A stretch of DNA of 60,000 bases. Origin: Membranipora membranacea (Eukaryota > Bryozoa > Gymnolaemata > Cheilostomatida > Membraniporidae). The notes under the pieces are model-generated. The model did no database searches, was not told the DNA's origin, and saw only the letters and a program-made list of their open reading frames with translations. The position numbers and the translations under genes were made by a program. This document shows, piece by piece, positions 1 through 12,007 of this stretch (positions are counted from its first letter, which is position 1; every line of letters begins with the position of its first letter). The DNA lies in the NCBI GenBank assembly GCA_914767715.1, contig OU612066.1:3169001-3229000 (forward strand), given 5' to 3'.

Positions 1-360
1 CCCAGGATGAAGACCACAGTGGGCAGACCATCAACTCTCAATTACCCACTGAGCATCATGGGAGCACTTGTGAAAGTCAACAGGTTGATTGGCCAAAGAT
101 GAGCAGCATCAAGACTTGGCGTGTGCTATAAGGGTATGTAGTTGTATCCCTCCTCTCTGCATTGACCAGAGGCGGTGATGATAGGTCAAGTGACTGGTAT
201 CCGCTCTTCAATCTGCGAGAAGCTTGGTTTGTTTGCAAATTGAGCTGATACTCAGCGCACAAAAATACCAAATAGATGACAATGCGAGAAAAAATCGTGA
301 GCTCTTCAACACGCGCTGAGGAAGAGAATTACAAATTGTGCTGAGTCAGAATTACATTTT
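1..360. repeat. Dispersed repeat, copy 1
   Basis: The segment around the string gagcatcatgggagc, then a tcaagactt block, a gtatgcagttgt-like block and a cttcaatctg block, recurs in the same order and orientation near 23520-23860. The copies are clearly diverged. No coding frame is supported. It is probably a piece of an old transposable element of unknown class. Confidence 0.55.
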
Positions 361-750
361 GTATTACTTGTTGATTTCAGGGGTATCTAGTTAGCTATGC
401 CCAGCTATAGTTATATATCCCTTATGGTGACATTGAATTGACCCTAACAAAGCAAGTTTTCAATGCTCTGAGCGCAGAGTTGTATAAATGGCAGGAATTA
501 TAGTCTGATGAAATTTTTTTTGTACAGTTTAAAGTTATCTTTTGAAAATATATCAGAAATATGTCTAATACCGATAAAAAGATTTGTGCTTCGCTATAGT
601 CAATTACGATGCCACACCAACAATGTTTCCAGGGGCAGCACATTTTTCAATCGCATCCAGCCATGTTTTTTTTATATTTCTTTCATAAAATCTGCTCATG
701 AGTGGTAAACTACACGATTTACCGAAGCTCTGCTAGGTATTTGGTACAGG

Positions 751-963
751 TTAACCTTTACACAAAGACAGCGACCGTCTATTGACTGAAGCTTCGACTT
801 GTGATATTATTGTAATATCATCCATAAAAGCCTTAAGTGGCACAGATCTACACGAATATCCATATCCTGTTTTCCAGGCGCGTTCTCTGAATAGACCTGG
901 ACCTGTGATAGTCTTAACAAAAGTAAAGGGACATAGTGATAAGATGACTCTTTGAGTTGCCAC
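751..963 (-). pseudogene. LINE reverse transcriptase remnant
   Basis: The minus-strand frame contains a palm-like stretch PLKAFMDDITII followed closely by SRSL-like residues (NRRSLSLCKG). This resembles the catalytic xxDD motif and the region after it in a class of non-LTR retrotransposon reverse transcriptases. The distance between the two blocks is too short, which suggests an internal deletion. There is no complete fingers or thumb domain. Family assignment is by eye only. Confidence 0.5.
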
Positions 964-1049
964 AGGAGTTTCGATATTTGACCCTTGATGCTAGTTATGG
1001 TTTTGGTTTTTGTGCCTTGTTTTGAGTTGAACCATTTATCTTCAAAAAG

Positions 1050-1190
1050 CGCTAAGAGTCAGTTCTTTGATTTTCTGTTTTATGACTGTTTGAGCGATAG
1101 GACAGCCCCTCCAAGGTTGGCAAGCTCATCAGCCTGCTCATTACCACTGATCCTAGTGTGGCCAGAAACCCAGATTAGAGCGATGGAAAA
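1050..1190 (-). pseudogene. LINE RNase H C-terminal remnant
   Basis: Minus-strand translation reads WVSGHTRISGNEQADELA, the hallmark of the C-terminal RNase H motif of LINE polyproteins (His, then Gly-Asn-Glu-x-Ala-Asp). The frame meets stops shortly afterwards. Its position upstream (minus sense) of the RT fragment at 751-963 is the reverse of normal domain order, so the two pieces probably come from different insertions or a rearranged element. Confidence 0.6.
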
Positions 1191-2785
1191 AAACTTAACT
1201 AATTCTGACATGCTCTTTCAGACCTTTCAGACCTTTCAGACTCTTTACCACTTTTCCGTTTTATGGAAATTGTGCATCATCCCGGATAGATTCTCAGCCG
1301 TGGAGGAGCCAGAGGGAGTAAAGCTGACTGGGTTTGCAGTGGAAGATATGAAAGTTCGAAGAATTAGAGAGAAAGACTTGGCAGATACAAATGATGCAGA
1401 CAGTATAGGACATGTCTCCGTTATTGTTGATGGAGGTTGGGGCAAAAGGAGACTTAGCCACTGTTATTACTTGTCCACTGGTAAATACAATCTGCTACCT
1501 TTGTTTCCTTATTAGAGTTTGCTTGTGGTTGTTTCCCAACAGCTGATTACATCATGAGGACATGAGAACAAACATCATTGCATTGAGCCCAACGTTTAGA
1601 CAAGTTTCAATGCATGAAATAATTATATCCTCCTTGATTGAGAGAAGACAACTACAAGATATTACGAATACCTATGTTAGAAGTTGCTTTTATATGTAGC
1701 ATTACTTTTTAGGTCAGGCTGTTTTTGTTTGAAGCACAACAGAGAAGGTCCTGTACCTTTCTGTCAAAACAAAGAGCTGTACACTGTGCATGGAAAAACT
1801 GCCTGCTGAGATTAAATGGTTAAAGCTCCCTGATTAGATACTATGAATATTTCGGGAAGTATCTTTATTTTATTATATATATTATATGTAGGTTATATAT
1901 GATTTCTCATTCAAGTAGAGTATTTATTTGTAACTGAACCAATTGCAGGTCTAAGAAAGCTAGAACAGGGTTTTTTTATTTCAGCAAAGCAAAACAAATC
2001 GTAATCAAAAATCAAATATTATAAATATATTATATAACATTATATATAAATAACAATATAACAGCCATGTTTCAAATTTAACCATTCGAAGCTTAATTAC
2101 CATAAAAAAAACCGAAGCAATATATAGTCTGGCAATTATTTCTACAGTAGTTTTGCAATATATTTACATCGAAAAAAATCATAGCCCTTCTTATTAAAAT
2201 TATGTGCAGTGTAGAAATTTATGAGGTATTTATAGGTATGTACTGTCAAGCTCGATAATCTACCACTTTTATCTACTATAGAGAACTGTAAAGGCTGAAT
2301 CTTTGAACAAAGGTTAATGTATTAAGTTATCAACTATTTTACAATGTCTCCTGACAATGAAAAAAATGTTTATTTTGAAATTATGTGAAGAAATCAACAC
2401 TTCAAAATATATGGAAGTGGTAGCTTATTTGGCTTGTACAGTGCATACTACATAATTACCTCATAGATGAGCAGGGGGAAATCTCTAAATCTAGCTAGAT
2501 ATAATTTTTACTCAGAAGTGGTATGAAATTTTGCAGCGTTAACATTATTGCATAACTACTGATAGACTATATATTGCTTTGGTGTTTTGGTAATCTTTAA
2601 GGCAAATCAGATCATGTTTTACATTACATACTCAGAAAGATAATTATGGTGATACATACATGATACAATTATTCAAACTCACAGGTACAAATCTTGAATG
2701 CTCAATTTAACAATATCATTGATTTTGATAGAGTTTAAAAAAAAACTAGACTACTCTTTTTTTACAATTCACAATAGTGTTTTAG
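1191..2785. other. Noncoding AT-rich stretch
   Basis: No supported gene. A short 9 bp tandem repeat (cagaccttt, about three copies) lies at 1219-1246. From about 1860 to 2170 the DNA is very AT-rich with tatata runs. Open frames on both strands of 985-1515 overlap and carry no family signature. Confidence 0.5.
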
Positions 2786-3777
2786 CTACTCAGTGTTTTT
2801 CTGCTTAGTGTTTTGCGGCTTAGTGATACTGTTGATTTGCTTAGAGATCCCTTCAAGACGCTCAAGATTAGTTTCTAGATTGTCCATATTTTCGGATAAT
2901 TTTTCCAAACAGCAACAAACGATGTCCTTTACTCCCTCAGCGTCGCCTTCATAGCACTTCCTTATGCAGCAGATCAACCAGACAATGCAGACGACTCCCA
3001 CAACCACCCCAACTATGATCAGAATCCACGAGCTGATGCTGTATCCTAAAAATAAAAATTGATGACTATAATATTGCGTACTGGTATAAAAACATAGAAG
3101 AGCATCCTTAAGATTGCTGCTCCTGCAAAGTTTTAGAAAGGCGCAAACCCCCTACCCTCAGACCAAAATAACAAATAGGTTGAGTATGCTATAGAGATAT
3201 TCGGTGCATAATCTTCTGGAGTATCTAATTCAATCTTGCTAGTAAGAGATTATACATGCAATTCGAAAGTCTGATGATGACATGGGATCTTGAAGACTTG
3301 AGACCAAAGCTGCAGATGGTCAGGAGACAATTAGCTGTAATGCATGATTTGTTCAGTGAAACAATTCAATGCTCTTCTGAATAAAAATTCTGAAAACCAT
3401 TTCACGCCATTCCACTTCAGGGGTTGCAAATTCAACTTGCAGAGTGCTAAATGCATGATATCCATTTTTGGGGGTAACTTGACCTGTTTATGTTTATATT
3501 TTATGGTCTGTTTGCTCGTCAGAGGGTATTTGACCAACCAGTTTTGTATTTTTAAGTCAGTATCTATCTTATTATGGTGGGGAGGGATAAATACACATTG
3601 ATCTTTGAGCTCACCAGCTATGTTGACTGTGTCGCCGTCATCTGTGTTGCCATCGTCTGTGTCGTCTTCCGTTGTTGTAGCCACAGTTTTAGGTTGAGCC
3701 CTGGTTACCGTTGTCCCTTGCCCCACGGCCGGCACAATACAGTAGTTAAGTGTAAACAAAACCAGGTAGTATGTCAT
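2786..3777 (-). CDS. Small type I membrane protein, two exons
   Basis: Two exons join in frame: 3777-3615 and 3045-2786 (donor G|GTGAGC, acceptor TTTTTAG|G, phase 1). The product from the Met at 3777 is about 140 aa; in-frame Met codons at 3783, 3792 and 3861 would lengthen it to 142, 145 or 168. Residues 1-22 look like a signal peptide ending at AVGQ. A short Thr/Asp-rich ectodomain (about 32 residues, with DDGNTDDGD) follows. Residues 61-82 form one strongly hydrophobic helix, then a cluster CCIRKC. The cytoplasmic tail contains CCC and an amphipathic, probably coiled-coil stretch (LEKLSENMDNLETNLERLE) before a Lys/Asn-rich end. I recognise no family. It may be a small surface receptor or adaptor; that is inference. 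More 5' exons cannot be excluded. Confidence 0.6.
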
Positions 3778-3861
3778 ACGCATTGTCAGCATGACTTTCA
3801 AAATTTGATGCAACACCTCAAAGACTGAAGTCAATGTTAGCTCTACCGTGCGCTTTTGCAA

Positions 3862-6800
3862 GTAAATATTGCGAGTGACAAAAATAAAGGGGGCTGTTAT
3901 TTTTATATTGCTTACAGCTACTGCTCGGAGAGCTGTAATTTAATCGGAGCAATAAAAAAATCAGTCAATATTCTAAACTGGGGCTCTCTCTTTGAATCCA
4001 GGGTTTTTAGTAGAACGATTTGCAAGAAACAATGCTGCACTTAATTTAAAGCAAATAACAACCATTAACCATTGTTCAAAGCAATCCAAATTTTCCTTGC
4101 ACAGGACATGATTTTAATAATATTTCAAGGTTAAAGTAATGTTGAGACCCTAAAATTAAGGGTTCCTTGGCAACAAGAGGACAGGGCAAGGATTGCTTGT
4201 AAACAAAACCAAATTAAAACAAAGCAGCATTGTTATCGATAGCGTGGCAGCTTGAATAGGTTTGAATGGGGATTACAAAAAGTACACACAAGTTCAAACC
4301 CAACTGAGAGTGGATAACCATGCTTTTTTGCAAAAAGCAGTAGAGTAGATGAGGAAAAAGAAAAGATTTACTCTTAAAAGAATAAAGTTTGCAGCTCTGC
4401 CCCCTTCCACTGCCGCCGGCCCGGGGGCAAAAGTCTCGGGGGCTCAGACTAATGATTACCACATAGTCAAAACACCCAACACTAGACTGGAGACTGAGCA
4501 TCAAGGTCTCACTGTGGTAAAAAGGCAAATGACGCATAACATTCTACTAAAATGTAAAGGATATTGGTTGCATCTTTCATCCAATCCTTGACAAGGAAGA
4601 GTGGGAGAGTGCTAGGGTAACAACTGTGTGATATCCCTATCAATAGATGAGCTTTGGTCCTACCCTACTGACCTTATGTTTTCATAATTTGCCAATAACA
4701 TTCCGTCAACCCAAATTGCCAATTAAGGCGTACAAATATTTGTTCCAAAAAGGCTTCATGATGATGGTAAGGAATGCGTACCGGGTCAACTGCCGGGATG
4801 GGACGACTCAAATTGGTTTTGAGCACGCGCAATCAGCTCTTGTTGATTGTTCCCTTATCATGGTTCTGGTTTCACTATCCTCATCTCTTTTTGCTGTGAC
4901 CATTACAATTAACGATATCAGCACCTGTATTTTATCCAAAAAATTCAGATTTCCGACTAGATTGTCGACCGCAAATCTGGATTTGTATTTGCTGTGATCA
5001 AAAGTGTAATGTCAGATAGTAAGCAATATAGTTTGGTATTAGGTACCATATCTATTTGGATGGGGGGGGGGGAGACTATGAACATTTATTCAGCTGTTCA
5101 ATCATACATTAATTAGGCACCTACAGAAATAATTATAATAATATGTTATAAGCACACATTGATATAATATAATATAATGTCAATGGTTCAACATCAGAGG
5201 TCTATAATGGATGAAAGGAAATATCTTTCCCATTCACATCACATCCATCCTTGACTGTTGCCGGTTAGTTCATGCAATTCTTGCTGAGATTGTCCATCCA
5301 AAGAGTTTGAGCTCAAAACATTGACAGGCATAGGTAAAGGCAAAATGGTGGCCGAAGCTTGCACCTGGCAAACATCAGCAACATGAAGCTGTTGGCCACA
5401 TCAAAAATTGAATTTCTGGATGGAGTGGGTGATGATAGATAATTATGTAGCTCATAGTGTAAAGTTATTTTATAAGATAAGGGTTTGTTGGACTTCAAAG
5501 GAAATTACATCATTATAATACCCCAGGTAGAATAACAATGGTAGCGGTAAACGCCAAATGAATCTTGTTTAACTTAATTCACTAATATATAAGAATTGAA
5601 ATAAAATTAATGTGTTAAAATTGTAGACCAAATACCAAGTTTGAGATATTATTAGAAATACTTAGTATTAGAAATACTAAGATATGACACTCCTATCAAA
5701 CTGCGGTCTTCAGTTGAATAGGCAAGCGGCAGCATGAAAACGAGTGTTGCTTCAATTATGAGCTTTATGATTAGTGGCTTTCAATAGAATTTCAATAGGA
5801 AATTCAAAATTTACACAGGTAGCCTGTTTGTTTTTCATGAAAATTATGTATTTCCAAATTTCACTGAAACTTCAAATAAAAATATTTTAGATCTAGACAT
5901 TTCAGGCATCTCAATGATGTAAAATGCAAAAACATGTGATGATTACTAACAAGTGATTTTGAGGATTTTTTTTAGCAATCTTTACAAACTTTAAGATGTT
6001 TTGACGCACAAGACTTACTCAGATAAACTGTTCTCTTTACATCAAAAACTAGTATTTGCATGTCTTATAGTAGATCCATGTAAATAAATGTATTATCTAG
6101 TTATTTCAGTCTTCAGGGTGATAAAAAATCCAAATGAATTTGATGGCCTCCTAGAGAGTAGTATTGAAATGTGTTAGCAGTGGGTGACTTGGAGAAGCTT
6201 TCTGTTTTGTGGCATCAGATCTTTTCCATTTGTGCACCACAGTTACTCGGCACATCTAAGCATGGACTATCAATATTACTGAATAAGTGCAGTCTATGTC
6301 AATGCACAGATCAGTTTCTTTGAAAATGAATTCAAATTTTTGAGTATGGAGTTAGTATGGATCTTACTCGAGAGGATAGCGTAGGATCTTATTGCAAGAT
6401 TTGGTTAAAAACTATATAAAGTACACTGTAGGATCAACTAAGTGACATTGGCCTTATCATAGCGTTTGAGGGGAACATGACTAACGATAGTTTGACTACC
6501 AAAGGAAGGTGATATAAATGCAACTGTGGTGATCTTACCACTTCCTATTTTGCCAGCGACTAAACGGCTGGTAGGTTAACTATATGATAGCTGAGATTAT
6601 GGGTGGAGTTTCACTGATGTAGTTGAGTACCTGAATTTTCATGTTATAACGCTAAGCTCAATCTAAAATAAAGGCCCCGTCATTCATGCAGATGGTTGGG
6701 TAATTTTTGCTTAGCATATGTAGAGGAGAGACATGTCCATATGGCGCTATGAACTGGACACTTTTTGGGCCGTCTCTATAGCCACATTTACCTCTTAAAT

Positions 6801-7360
6801 TGGAGCAAATGTTCTCAAGTAAATATCTTGATTGAGGTGATTGGTAATAATGATTATTTTCATGGTTCACAAAAAAGATTTTGTCGGAGGGAGAGAGAGA
6901 AAAGAAGGCTGTGTTTGGGCTGTTTTTATCTAGTTTTCAGCTTGTGAATGACAAATTTCATAAATCTGACACCTTCCTTTGGTCAGCTTAGAATGACTGT
7001 TGGTCATAGGAAACTTTGTTTGATGTAATGGCTATCTAGTATTGTGTGTACCTTGTCTTACTTATCTCACAAAGCAATGTTAGCCACTAAATCAAATATA
7101 TCTGCAAAATCCATTGACTGACTACATGAATAAATGCCTAGACTGTGGCCCATATGTTCTGGTAACACATGTAAAAAAAATCAAGAGCATTGCATGAACT
7201 ATTCTCAGGCAAATCTGAAATAAGTAAGGCTATGTCTGCAGAAAGAAATCATTTCTACATTGTAATCTTATATAAACAGAGCAAGCGGAGCACAGCATCC
7301 TAAAATGACAAACACTCGTTTTCATGCTTGAATTGCTGTGGACACTGGACAGGGAATGCG
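3862..7360. other. Intergenic stretch without a supported gene
   Basis: Short open frames on both strands near 4214-4591 and 4647-4997 have no recognisable motif and overlap each other or lack splice context. A small GC-rich island (ccgccggcccgggggc) lies at about 4412-4430 and a run of ten G at about 5063. Nothing else is identified. Confidence 0.5.
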
Positions 7361-7364
7361 TTGA

Positions 7365-7850
7365 GTGTCATGTCATCAATGTCATGTCATCAAAAACTTT
7401 GCTACTGCAGGCCTATTTATTGATCTACAAAAAGCATTCGATAGCATTTGGCATGACGGCTTGTTATACAGACTATCCAAACTAGGCTTCAATCAAGAGT
7501 TTATTCAGCTGATCTCTAGTTTCTTGAAAGACAGAAAGATAAGGATAAAGATCAACAACTACACTTCAAATGCCAAACCCTGTCACATCGGATTACCACA
7601 AGGGAGCATTCTGTCCCCACTCCTATTTATAATATATATCAGGGATATGCTCTCAGAAGCAGATGGGCTCAAATTGCAGTACGCTGATGACTGCTCAATA
7701 ATATGCTGGAAGCCAAACGAAACACAGTTGGAGGAGAATTTGAAGTCTACATGCGAGAGCATCAGCCAATGGCTCTCAAAATGGAGACTTAAAGCAAACT
7801 GCACCAAAACGGATTTAATCTACTTCAAAGGACAACCAACTCAGATGAAG
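7365..7850 (+). pseudogene. LINE reverse transcriptase core, partial
   Basis: Reads through RT motifs in order: DLQKAFDSIWH (catalytic Asp of motif A), GLPQGSILSPLLF (motif B), LQYADDCSII (catalytic YADD, motif C) and WRLKANCTKTDLIYF (start of the thumb). This is unmistakably a non-LTR retrotransposon polymerase. It would copy element RNA at a nicked target site if complete. The frame leaves RT homology at about 7850, where a 57 bp tandem repeat begins. No endonuclease domain is present. It is inactive as it stands. Confidence 0.88.
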
Positions 7851-7856
7851 ATCAGT

Positions 7857-8026
7857 GTCAGGGTGACAATTTTTAAAGCCTGCACCAGTACTATAAACAA
7901 ATTGATATATTATGTCAGGGTGACAATTTTTAAAGCCTGCACCAGTAAGATAAACAAATTGATATATTATGTTGGGGTGATAATTTTAAAACATGCAGCA
8001 GTACTATAAACAAATTGATATATTTC
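7857..8026 (+). repeat. 57 bp tandem repeat, three units
   Basis: Units start at 7857, 7914 and 7971. The first two are nearly identical and the third is diverged. Each starts gtcagggtgacaa-like and ends aaattgatatatta-like. The array sits exactly where the LINE RT frame is interrupted. Confidence 0.85.
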
Positions 8027-8095
8027 TTGAGATTCATTATCAGACAGGATAAATACCAGACAGAATTACTGTACCGAAGGAATGGCAAAAAAAAC

Positions 8096-8275
8096 CAACA
8101 ATAGCAACTTTCTGCGGTGATAGCCCAACCAGAGAGAATGTTTTCAACACCATCTCTGAGGGTAGTCACTACCATGATAAACCGACATTAACAATTTTCT
8201 GCGGTGATAGCTCAACCAGAGAAAATGTGTGCATCACCATCTTTGAGGGTAGTCACTACCATGATAAAAGCATAT
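8096..8275 (+). repeat. Tandem duplication of about 94 bp
   Basis: Two diverged direct copies share tttctgcggtgatagc, aaccagag and gagggtagtcactaccatg in the same order. They lie inside the segment that interrupts the LINE. Confidence 0.75.
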
Positions 8276-9896
8276 GCAGAGATCTTAGTACTAAAGTTTT
8301 TTTTTTGGAGAGATCTAGCGAACGCTTCCAACTGCATGCAAAGGAACTGGGCTTGACCCATGGAAAAGGAGCTAGGGTGGGGAAAGTTGCTGACGTTTTT
8401 TAAAACGTGACAAAATAATGAGACACACAACATCGTCTTCCTTCAAACCTCATTTTGAACAAGAGGTGATGATACAGTCAATAAAGTCATATCCATATCT
8501 AAATCCATAAACCCATAATCTGATAAATATTAATGATTTTACATTATAGTTGAATCTTAAGGTGTTGAGATTATATTGTGAAACTAACGTTGAGTTTAAA
8601 AGTAAACAGAATTATTAACAGCCAATCAGTAGATAGGATTTTATTTAAAAAAGAAAAACAAAACGACACTTAATAGCGTTTTATTATAACTGTGAATTAA
8701 CCCTGGTTTGTGGAGATTTCTATTTTAGCATCAGCTTAGTATGACCTCCCTACCTTCTGACATATATATATGAGGACCCGAACGCCAGAGTAATACACCA
8801 GAATAGAAATAATGTCGAGTCCAGTATAGCACCTAACTTCCACCATCACTCCTAAAGAAGAAAGAGAATACAATTACCAGTTATCATCAACCTCAGCAAT
8901 ACTTACACCAGCTGCACCTGAATGTACAACACTATATTATATCATCAAAGTGAAACCGCCTACCAGAAGACCGTGTCACATATACATCAGTGGCACAACG
9001 ATACGGATAGAGATCAGTTAGTATTAAGGCAGGAACGCAACAGGACCGTCGTCCTATTTTATCAGTGGCTTAAATTGTGAAATAAGAGAAGTGATTATAT
9101 CATATAATATATTGTATTGTTGTGTAATTCAAAAGTATATCAACTTGTTTGTGCGATCAGCGACTAAATCAGAACTCATCTGGCATTCTGGCCTATAGCC
9201 AAGGACGAGAGTGCAAGGACAGTCAGGTTAGAACATTCGGAACGACTTTTAATATTTTTATCTTATATAAATATTTTATATGTGTATTTTGTCTCAATTG
9301 ATTTAAATGGTCAGGGTAATTAAATAAATAGTCTTAGTCTAAACAGATTAGTTTTATGCCTGTCTGGTTGACATAAATAATTGATAATCCAAGCAGCTTG
9401 ACTCTTTAGTAGTCACAATTGTGTATTCAAAGGCAATCCAAACTTCACACACTTGTAGACAGCCTTGTCGGCGCTTTCATGTATTAGATCATAAACAGAC
9501 ATCAGAAGTTGCAATATATATATAACTTGTGATGAATTAAATAGATTGTGTATTATAATAATCTTGAATTAAATTTAAGTTAACACTCGTGACGACGGCT
9601 AGTGAATTAAGCTCATGAGTAGATAAACAGTGCGTGTGTTACATTGTGTCAGGAAATTAATTGATATCGGTCATTGACGACCTTCAGAAATTGTCGCAAC
9701 AGTGTATTGTATATCAGTCTATAGTAGATCCGTGTATTGTATATCAGCCTATCTTTGAGACCCTTCTGTGGGATATAATAATGATTCATAATTCGAGCGA
9801 TGGCTTTCAGTGCTAAAACACATAGAACCTTAGATTAAATATAAAAGCCCTCTCGCTCATCAGAGTAGACTCGGAGCAAGCCAACTACACCCTGTT
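8276..9896. other. Remainder of the LINE-interrupting segment
   Basis: No coding frame. The sequence from about 8760 to 9700 has TATA-rich stretches and a compositionally distinct block that could be a solo LTR, but I could not find matching TG...CA ends or a target-site duplication. An 18 bp direct repeat containing gtgtattgtatatcag occurs twice near 9700-9750. Confidence 0.35.
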
Positions 9897-10817
9897 GTGT
9901 ACACGGCCCAGTCCGTTTCTCACATCAGCAACGAAAATATAAATATAACATCAGAAACCAAAGTCCTAGGGCTCATAGTGGACAAAAGTCTAAAATTCAA
10001 GCAACAAAAAGAGTTAGCCAAATCTACACTCAACAGGAAGTGGAACATGCTGTTACCATATATACGACACGGGCTACGTCCTCAGGTCACCCGTACTATT
10101 TTAAACACGGCTATTCTTCCAAAGGTATTATACAATGCCTACATATGGGACATCAATGAGGAGATATCACTACATACATGTCTAAAAGACCTCGGCGCTC
10201 CATTTAACCCAACAACAGAAACTCTACACAAACTAGCCAACACACCTACCATACACATCAGGTATACAAACGACATATTAAATCTATGCAGACTAGCCAT
10301 AGAAGGGGAAACAATAAACAACATTTTATGCCAGGATAAGAGCGCACTACAAAAGAAAATAAGAAGCCATATAATTAAAGTAATGGGGAGACACTTCACA
10401 GAATCTCCCCTACAAGCAGTAGACTTCAAAAAGTCTAAAATAAAGAAACTGATGAAAGAAGAAGACACCCGCGCATGGACGTCTCACATGAGACAGGGTC
10501 ACAATAGCGAAGGACTGCTAGGCCAGTTGGCAGTGACACACTTAATAAAGAAACCTATACCAATGAGCCTTCCACGAGAAATCACTGGACAGCTATGCAG
10601 CCTCATGACAGGTCAAACAAAACTTCAAGCCTTCCTATATAAAGTGAGGCAGACATACACACCAACTTGCTCATGCCTCATGGAGGATGAAACTGTCTTC
10701 CACTTCTTAAACAAATGCCAAAATTACATATGTCTAAGAGACAACATTGATCTAGACCAAGCGGACCACATGTCTCTCATCTCTTACATTGAACAGAGTG
10801 GGAGATTTTGTCGGTAA
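9897..10817 (+). pseudogene. LINE RT thumb and C-terminal domain
   Basis: A 306-codon open frame with the post-catalytic LINE signature: TKVLGLIVDKSLKFK followed by the helical block with AILPKVLYNAYIWD. Near the end is a Cys/His cluster of the form C-x-C-x9-H-x4-C (TCSCL...FHFLNKC), as in the C-terminal zinc-like motif of several LINE clades. It continues the RT fragment at 7365-7850 in the same orientation. The apparent start is not a true initiator. The frame is long and open, so the element was active fairly recently. Confidence 0.8.
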
Positions 10818-11627
10818 ATCCACAACAAAAACGAAGTCAAGCAACCTACCTAACTAATGGAGCAAGACCCCTCCATCCAGAATACAGTCCCTGGTCAGGT
10901 CACCCTAAGAGGTAGAGTAGGCCATACTGCTGGGTGAGGGTACGGGGACCATGATGGTCCCACTCAGCAGACAACACCAGAACAGATTGTAAACAGAGAT
11001 AGATGATGTATAAACAGAGAACCAAGCATACGGAGAGTCGCAGCTACTTTCGAAACCCTAAATGCAAATATTATCTTTTCTATTTTTTATTTTATCGTAA
11101 AACCAATGCGTTTCATATTTTAACATCAACATGTTCAACTTGATATGCTTCCTACCTAACGTGATTCATTACAGTCCATAAATATCAAATCGCCATTTGT
11201 TTTGTTTCCTTTTTGTACATATATATAATTTTGAGTCATATCTTGCTCAACACTAATATATTCATATCCATATGCAGACCTGTTGCTTGTTTTTCTTTCC
11301 TTTTCAGTTCAGATCAAAGTGCCACATCGTAACCTGCCTTTCAATATGTTACCCATAGCATAATATTCATAGACACATTTGATTTAATTTTTATTATCAC
11401 ATCAAACTTGGGATTTTTCATTTTTGTGTTTAGCCTCAAACCCAAGTTGTTTTATCAAGTTCGAATTAAAACGAAGTTTTCCACTTTCCCTATCCACAAA
11501 GTACCTAACTAACCTTCAGACTATATCATTTGAAACATAATTGTACATACATTTTGCCTGCAAAAAGAGGCGTAGTTGTTTTTATTTTGTCTAAAGATAA
11601 AATAAAATAGATAACTAACTAACTAAC
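10818..11627 (+). repeat. LINE 3' untranslated region with taac tail
   Basis: Noncoding 3' part of the LINE. It includes an imperfect hairpin (ccatgatgg and flanks at about 10949) and ends with four taac units at 11612-11627. Confidence 0.6.
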
Positions 11628-11670
11628 ATGAACTAAACCTTTAGTTCATTGATGTCATAGTCATTGATTA

Positions 11671-12004
11671 AGGTGTAGCTAGACAGGCCCACGAAATCGC
11701 GTGGGGAGGCAATTCCATGTGTTGTTGACGGCAAAACACGCCGTTGGCCATGCTAACGATGTGTCTTTTCAAAGACCAGCATGTTCGTGTTGTTAACCAC
11801 GTTGTGAACCTACGCTTCTGTCATTGGCCAGTTGGTACAATAGAGCGTATTTAATTAGCCATTACTCTTACTCATTGGTCATGGCTCATTGGCCACTCAC
11901 TTAGCAATGTTGTCACAAGGTGGGTGTGTTTAGCCTATGAAGCCACGCCTACCACGCATGGGAAGACAATTCCACGCATTTCGTGGGCTCATGTAGCAAG
12001 ACCT
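11671..12004. mobile_element. MITE with TTA target duplication
   Basis: A 334 bp nonautonomous DNA element. The ends are imperfect inverted repeats of about 33 bp: the left starts aggtgtagctagacaggccc and the right end reads, in reverse complement, aggtcttgctacatgagccc; both continue into cacgaaat and gcgtgg. It is flanked by TTA at 11668-11670 and 12005-12007. TTA or TAA duplications are characteristic of the PIF/Harbinger superfamily. The interior repeats cattggcca-type strings. No transposase is encoded. Confidence 0.75.
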
Positions 12005-12007
12005 TTA

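Larger units (their letters stand above)
7390..11627 (+). mobile_element. 5'-truncated LINE interrupted by about 2 kb
   Basis: A non-LTR retrotransposon in plus orientation. The RT core begins abruptly at about 7395, next to a duplicated gtcatgtcatca motif, so the endonuclease and RT N-terminus are missing. The RT frame breaks at about 7850 and the matching downstream part resumes at about 9897. The 3' untranslated part ends in a (taac)n tail at 11612-11627, typical of LINEs that end in short tandem repeats rather than poly(A). The 7857-9896 segment is an insertion or rearrangement with its own tandem repeats. Confidence 0.75.

Noticed and set aside
985-1515. 176-codon plus-strand frame
   Set aside because: Opposes the RNase H remnant on the minus strand and shows no motif; probably a shadow and chance extension.
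3344-3828. Plus-strand frames opposite the membrane-protein gene
   Set aside because: Shadows of the minus-strand exon, which has a signal peptide and compatible splice sites.
4214-4997. Three open frames of 80-116 codons
   Set aside because: Overlapping on both strands, no motifs, no splice-compatible neighbours.
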